Source: Homalodisca vitripennis (taxonomy: Eukaryota > Arthropoda > Insecta > Hemiptera > Cicadellidae). Taken from it: 64,000 nt of DNA. The stretch spans positions 172,602,501-172,666,500 of the forward strand of contig NC_060208.1 of the NCBI RefSeq assembly GCF_021130785.1, read 5' to 3'. Under the pieces are notes generated by a model. It was given only the letters and a program-made list of their open reading frames with translations. It ran no database searches and was not told the origin of the DNA. The position numbers and the translations under genes are program-made. Positions 61,083 to 64,000 of this stretch are shown in pieces; position 1 is the first letter of the stretch, and each line of letters opens with the position of its first letter.

Positions 61083-61131
61083 TTAACCCGAAAAAGCCTA
61101 CATCATTGTATGTATGCCTACATCATTGTAG

Positions 61132-61697
61132 TAGATATATACCTGCCGGTTCTGGACCACTTTTGGAGACGAACGGAAATTATATGTAAAATCTGTTTCA
61201 ATGTACCGAACACGAATTGACATGCAAAATTTCGTTAAGTAGAACATAAAACACAAAACTCACGTTAATGTTACGTTCTGAACGTAAAATTTGACAACAC
61301 GAACGTAACATTAACGTGATTTTTGCGTTTTATGTTACGTTCTGAACTTAAAATTTGATAACACGTAATTAAAAGACACGTTTAAGGACGCAAAGGGATA
61401 AGTGTAAACACGTGGACAAATGTGGTAACACAATTCACAAAATAAATGAATTGGGTGATATAATATGATACGGTTATTCAATCGTTGATTACCTTATCAA
61501 ACATATAATTGCTGCGTCATATGGACAGCAGCGAACCCTGAGAAATGTCTGATGAGCAATTCCTCACTCTAAAACACGTTCTGCCGCAATAGTAAAAGAT
61601 AGAATCACAATAGTTCCTAGCTTCAAGCAGTCATCAGCAATCCTTTAATAGAAAGCGATAGTTCCGATATTCCATGGTTCATTGGCTTGGGTAACTT
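61132..61697 (+). mobile_element. Compound repeat, right part (A, hairpin spacer, inverted B)
   Basis: A second copy of segment A (61132-61231) is followed by a 133-bp insert absent from the left part and then by B in inverted orientation (61365-61697). B left and B right are about 330 bp each and nearly identical, ending at 'gtaattaaaagacac' and 'gggtaactt'. A 14-bp direct repeat 'cctacatcattgta' at 61098 and 61118 abuts the left edge. Confidence 0.8.
61245..61334. repeat. Strong hairpin inside the insert
   Basis: CACGTTAATGTTACGTT (61261-61277) and its perfect inverse (61302-61318) are the core of arms that extend to 33 bp each with three mismatches. 'ttacgttctgaac.taaaat' is also repeated directly after the right arm. 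Confidence 0.9.
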
Positions 61698-61915
61698 GGT
61701 CCAGCCGATTGGTTAACTATGTTCAGTGGCTTTGTTAAATTCCCATCTTCGCACTTCGATGCGTCTCTTTGACTATTCTCAAATACCAAAAGAATCCAAA
61801 GAGCCATCCAGAGTATCCAGGAGTATTAAGTAGTCTTCAAGACTATATTTGTATCACTATCTAGTTCCATGCTGATTTGCTCAAAATTATAAATGCCATA
61901 TAAATAAGGGTTCCG

Positions 61916-62017
61916 ATGACAGATGAAATAGGTACCGATAACCTACAGGGTCTGTGCACTGAAATAACACCTTATGCTGATGAGAATTATTCAGCGATCC
62001 CTAATATTGTCATATAA
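61916..62017 (+). other. Possible 3' end of a retroposed transcript: short open frame
   Basis: ATG at 61916 opens a 33-residue acidic, balanced-composition frame (MTDEIGTDNLQGL at the start, NIVI at the end) and stops at 62017. About 320 bp later AATAAA lies 28 bp before a pure A tract. This order (frame end, 3' untranslated sequence, signal, A tract) is what a reverse-transcribed mRNA copy leaves. No matching gene is in the window and no target duplication is clear. Confidence 0.3.
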
Positions 62018-62335
62018 TATTTCCACTTATTTTGGACTAAGTGATTTAATTTGCTTCTGTCGTTTGTTATTGGATACCTGATTCTTTAGGCATTAACCTT
62101 CGTCTTTCCAGACACCACTGTAGGTAAAGCGATGGGTCGCTGAGACAACAATTTTTACAGTTTTCTGATATAATTATTGTTTGAATGTCTACTTCAGATA
62201 TTAGTTTATATCTAGTTCCTTAAACACCAATCACCATTCATTCAGTTTTTAATTCAACACCAGATTAAATAGTACTTATTATTAAATCGCACAGTTATTT
62301 AGATTAAACATATATACCTACTAATGTTTTTCATA

Positions 62336-62341
62336 AATAAA
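62336..62341 (+). promoter_or_regulatory. AATAAA polyadenylation-type signal
   Basis: Lies 28 bp upstream of the 51-A tract, the usual spacing between signal and tail. Confidence 0.4.
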
Positions 62342-62366
62342 CATTTACCGTAGAATGCGAACTAAC

Positions 62367-62369
<3 letters not shown>

Positions 62370-62420
<51 letters not shown>
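62370..62420 (+). repeat. Poly(A) tract, 51 A
   Basis: Uninterrupted. Either a simple homopolymer or the tail of a retroposed transcript. Confidence 0.95.
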
Positions 62421-62421
<1 letters not shown>

Positions 62422-64000
62422 GCCAGTCATAAATAATTTATTTTCAAGAAATAGAATGAAAATCATTTTTAGTTTTGTAAGTTGTTAATATGAGAAAGCT
62501 TACGTGAAAAAACAATGGATTTTGTAAGTTAATAAAGGGCAAATACGATTATTACTACTTATGAGGGATATTACGAATACAATATGAGTATAAGATACTA
62601 AAAGGCCTAATACAGTAAAAGAAAATTTAATTTTGAATAATAAGGACTGTGTTTTTAAGTCATCATAATCTCTTGTTTATCCAATACCTATTGTAACTGT
62701 CTAAGTTTTAATTTACAATCCACATGCATAACAATAAAATTGTTTTAGTATTTTATACCCTTTATTTGATCGTAAATTAACTTAACATTGAGTGGTAGCA
62801 GTGGTAGATAAACTTTTAAATTTCATTGTTTAGTAGTGAAACAAATTAAAAAACTTTAACAAAGCATACAAGCGATATAATATGTAAAACCCATGACTTT
62901 AGAACGCCTAGAGAGATATATTCACATCTATACAATAAGCAAATGGAAAAAAGAAGAAATCACTAAAACAAACGAAGCGATAAGCTCAGATCATTGTGAT
63001 GCAAGCCGTGTCTGTGAGCTGTGAAGTGCCGTGGGCTCACTTCGTCTTATTGCTTTGTGCAGGGAAATAAACGTTCTCGGTGTGATTGTGTTTTGTTACC
63101 GTTAAATTGAACATTTCGTAGGTACAGTAGAGTATTCAATTTCCTTTTAAGACTCATTGGTTGATGGTATCCAATTTACAGCGAAGTGGTGTTGAAAATG
63201 TATTAAATTGTAAAATATACTGACTTGAGGAAGAACATTTTAATATAGATTATTTTGAGCTCTGTGTATATTTAAATATAAACACCTGATTTTCCACAAA
63301 TTACTTTTATATATTTAATTGTTTCAGTACCGTAAATATATTTATATTTCTGGAAGAACTCCAAATTCTTCCATCCTGCTTCCATTCTGAAATAAATATT
63401 TTTAGCATTTTTCATTTCCGTTTTCATTACTGTGCCTCCGCTATGCCGATTATTGTTTTTCTATAATATTCATAACATTGGGATTTTATGGCAAAGAAAA
63501 CATGTTATTACTTGATTTTAAATTTTTGTGGCGATGAAACACAGCCATATTAAGATTTCAGGATGTTTTATAGATTATTGTACTAGTCGGAGACGACAAA
63601 ATCATTGTATGTGAAGTTTTGAACGCCAGATCGTGCTAGTTGATCTAGTTGGAGGTTACTGCTGAAATGACAATAACGGTCAATTTCTATACAGACATGT
63701 CCACTTCCTATGTCACCAGTGGCAGCAATGGAAACAATACAATATCCTATCTAAATCTGAAAAGCCTTAAAAATCGTAGATTAATGTACGTTTATGCAAC
63801 GTTTCCTACCAGATAATCAGGGACCAGTCCTAATACAGTGTCACCCGGCATTGTATTTGAATTTGATTTCTCTGGGTGTTGTTATGTTATCTAATAGTAG
63901 TGCTTATAGGTTTTATTTTCCATAGTTAAACTTATAATTAAACTTTTCAATACCGAGTATTTATTACTACGACCTCAAGAGATCTCAACTCTATGTGTTT
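62421..64000. other. Unassigned terminal spacer
   Basis: AT-rich except for a GC-richer patch at about 62985-63110, which could be a short exon or promoter segment but has no open frame or motif that I can defend. Confidence 0.4.

Noticed and set aside
62985..63110. GC-richer patch as a promoter or first exon
   Set aside because: No open frame, TATA box or clear initiator that I can defend. Composition alone is not enough.

Overview
The window looks like non-coding, repeat-dense nuclear DNA from an arthropod, most likely an insect. It is strongly AT-rich, has no operon-like layout, and holds no intact protein-coding gene that I can recognise. Nearly every long reading frame is short and in low-complexity sequence. 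The exceptions lie in decayed transposons or other broken elements. An assignment to Hemiptera would only be an impression from the repeat texture. A large intron or an intergenic desert would both fit.

Layout. 1-2926 is a repeat block whose near-identical second copy lies at 31933-35960. The second copy carries a 1113-bp Tc1/mariner-like insertion (33620-34732) whose exact empty TA site survives in the first copy (1696-1697). A third, diverged and inverted piece (49254-49612) ends at the same terminus, so the block is probably a mobile element. Copy 1 abuts a cytosine-rich minisatellite with a 16-bp period (2928-3028). Between 3 and 20 kb are fragments of dispersed repeats, a TA-flanked inverted-repeat element (8214-8977), two LINE 3' ends on the minus strand, and a 1.3-kb element built from one inverted and three direct sub-repeats (18229-19522).

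20.4-22.1 kb holds a minus-strand LINE reverse-transcriptase remnant. Beside it is a cluster of decayed reading frames, including a CxxC...CxxC zinc-ribbon-like piece, interrupted by a 230-bp AT/CA microsatellite. 22-31 kb is mostly unassigned. 36-49 kb holds several small dispersed families and a 5'-truncated LINE nested between 62-bp inverted repeats (43981-45419). 50037-50812 is a terminal-inverted-repeat element with an unusually GC-rich head.

55354-58524 is a 166-bp satellite of 19 full monomers, in which a six-monomer (996-bp) higher-order unit is duplicated in tandem. 59143-61697 is a compound structure with a 100-bp direct repeat and 330-bp inverted arms. Near the right end an AATAAA signal followed by a 51-A tract (62370-62420) suggests a retroposed transcript end. 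The parts do not form a pathway. They record layers of transposon insertion, nesting and tandem amplification.
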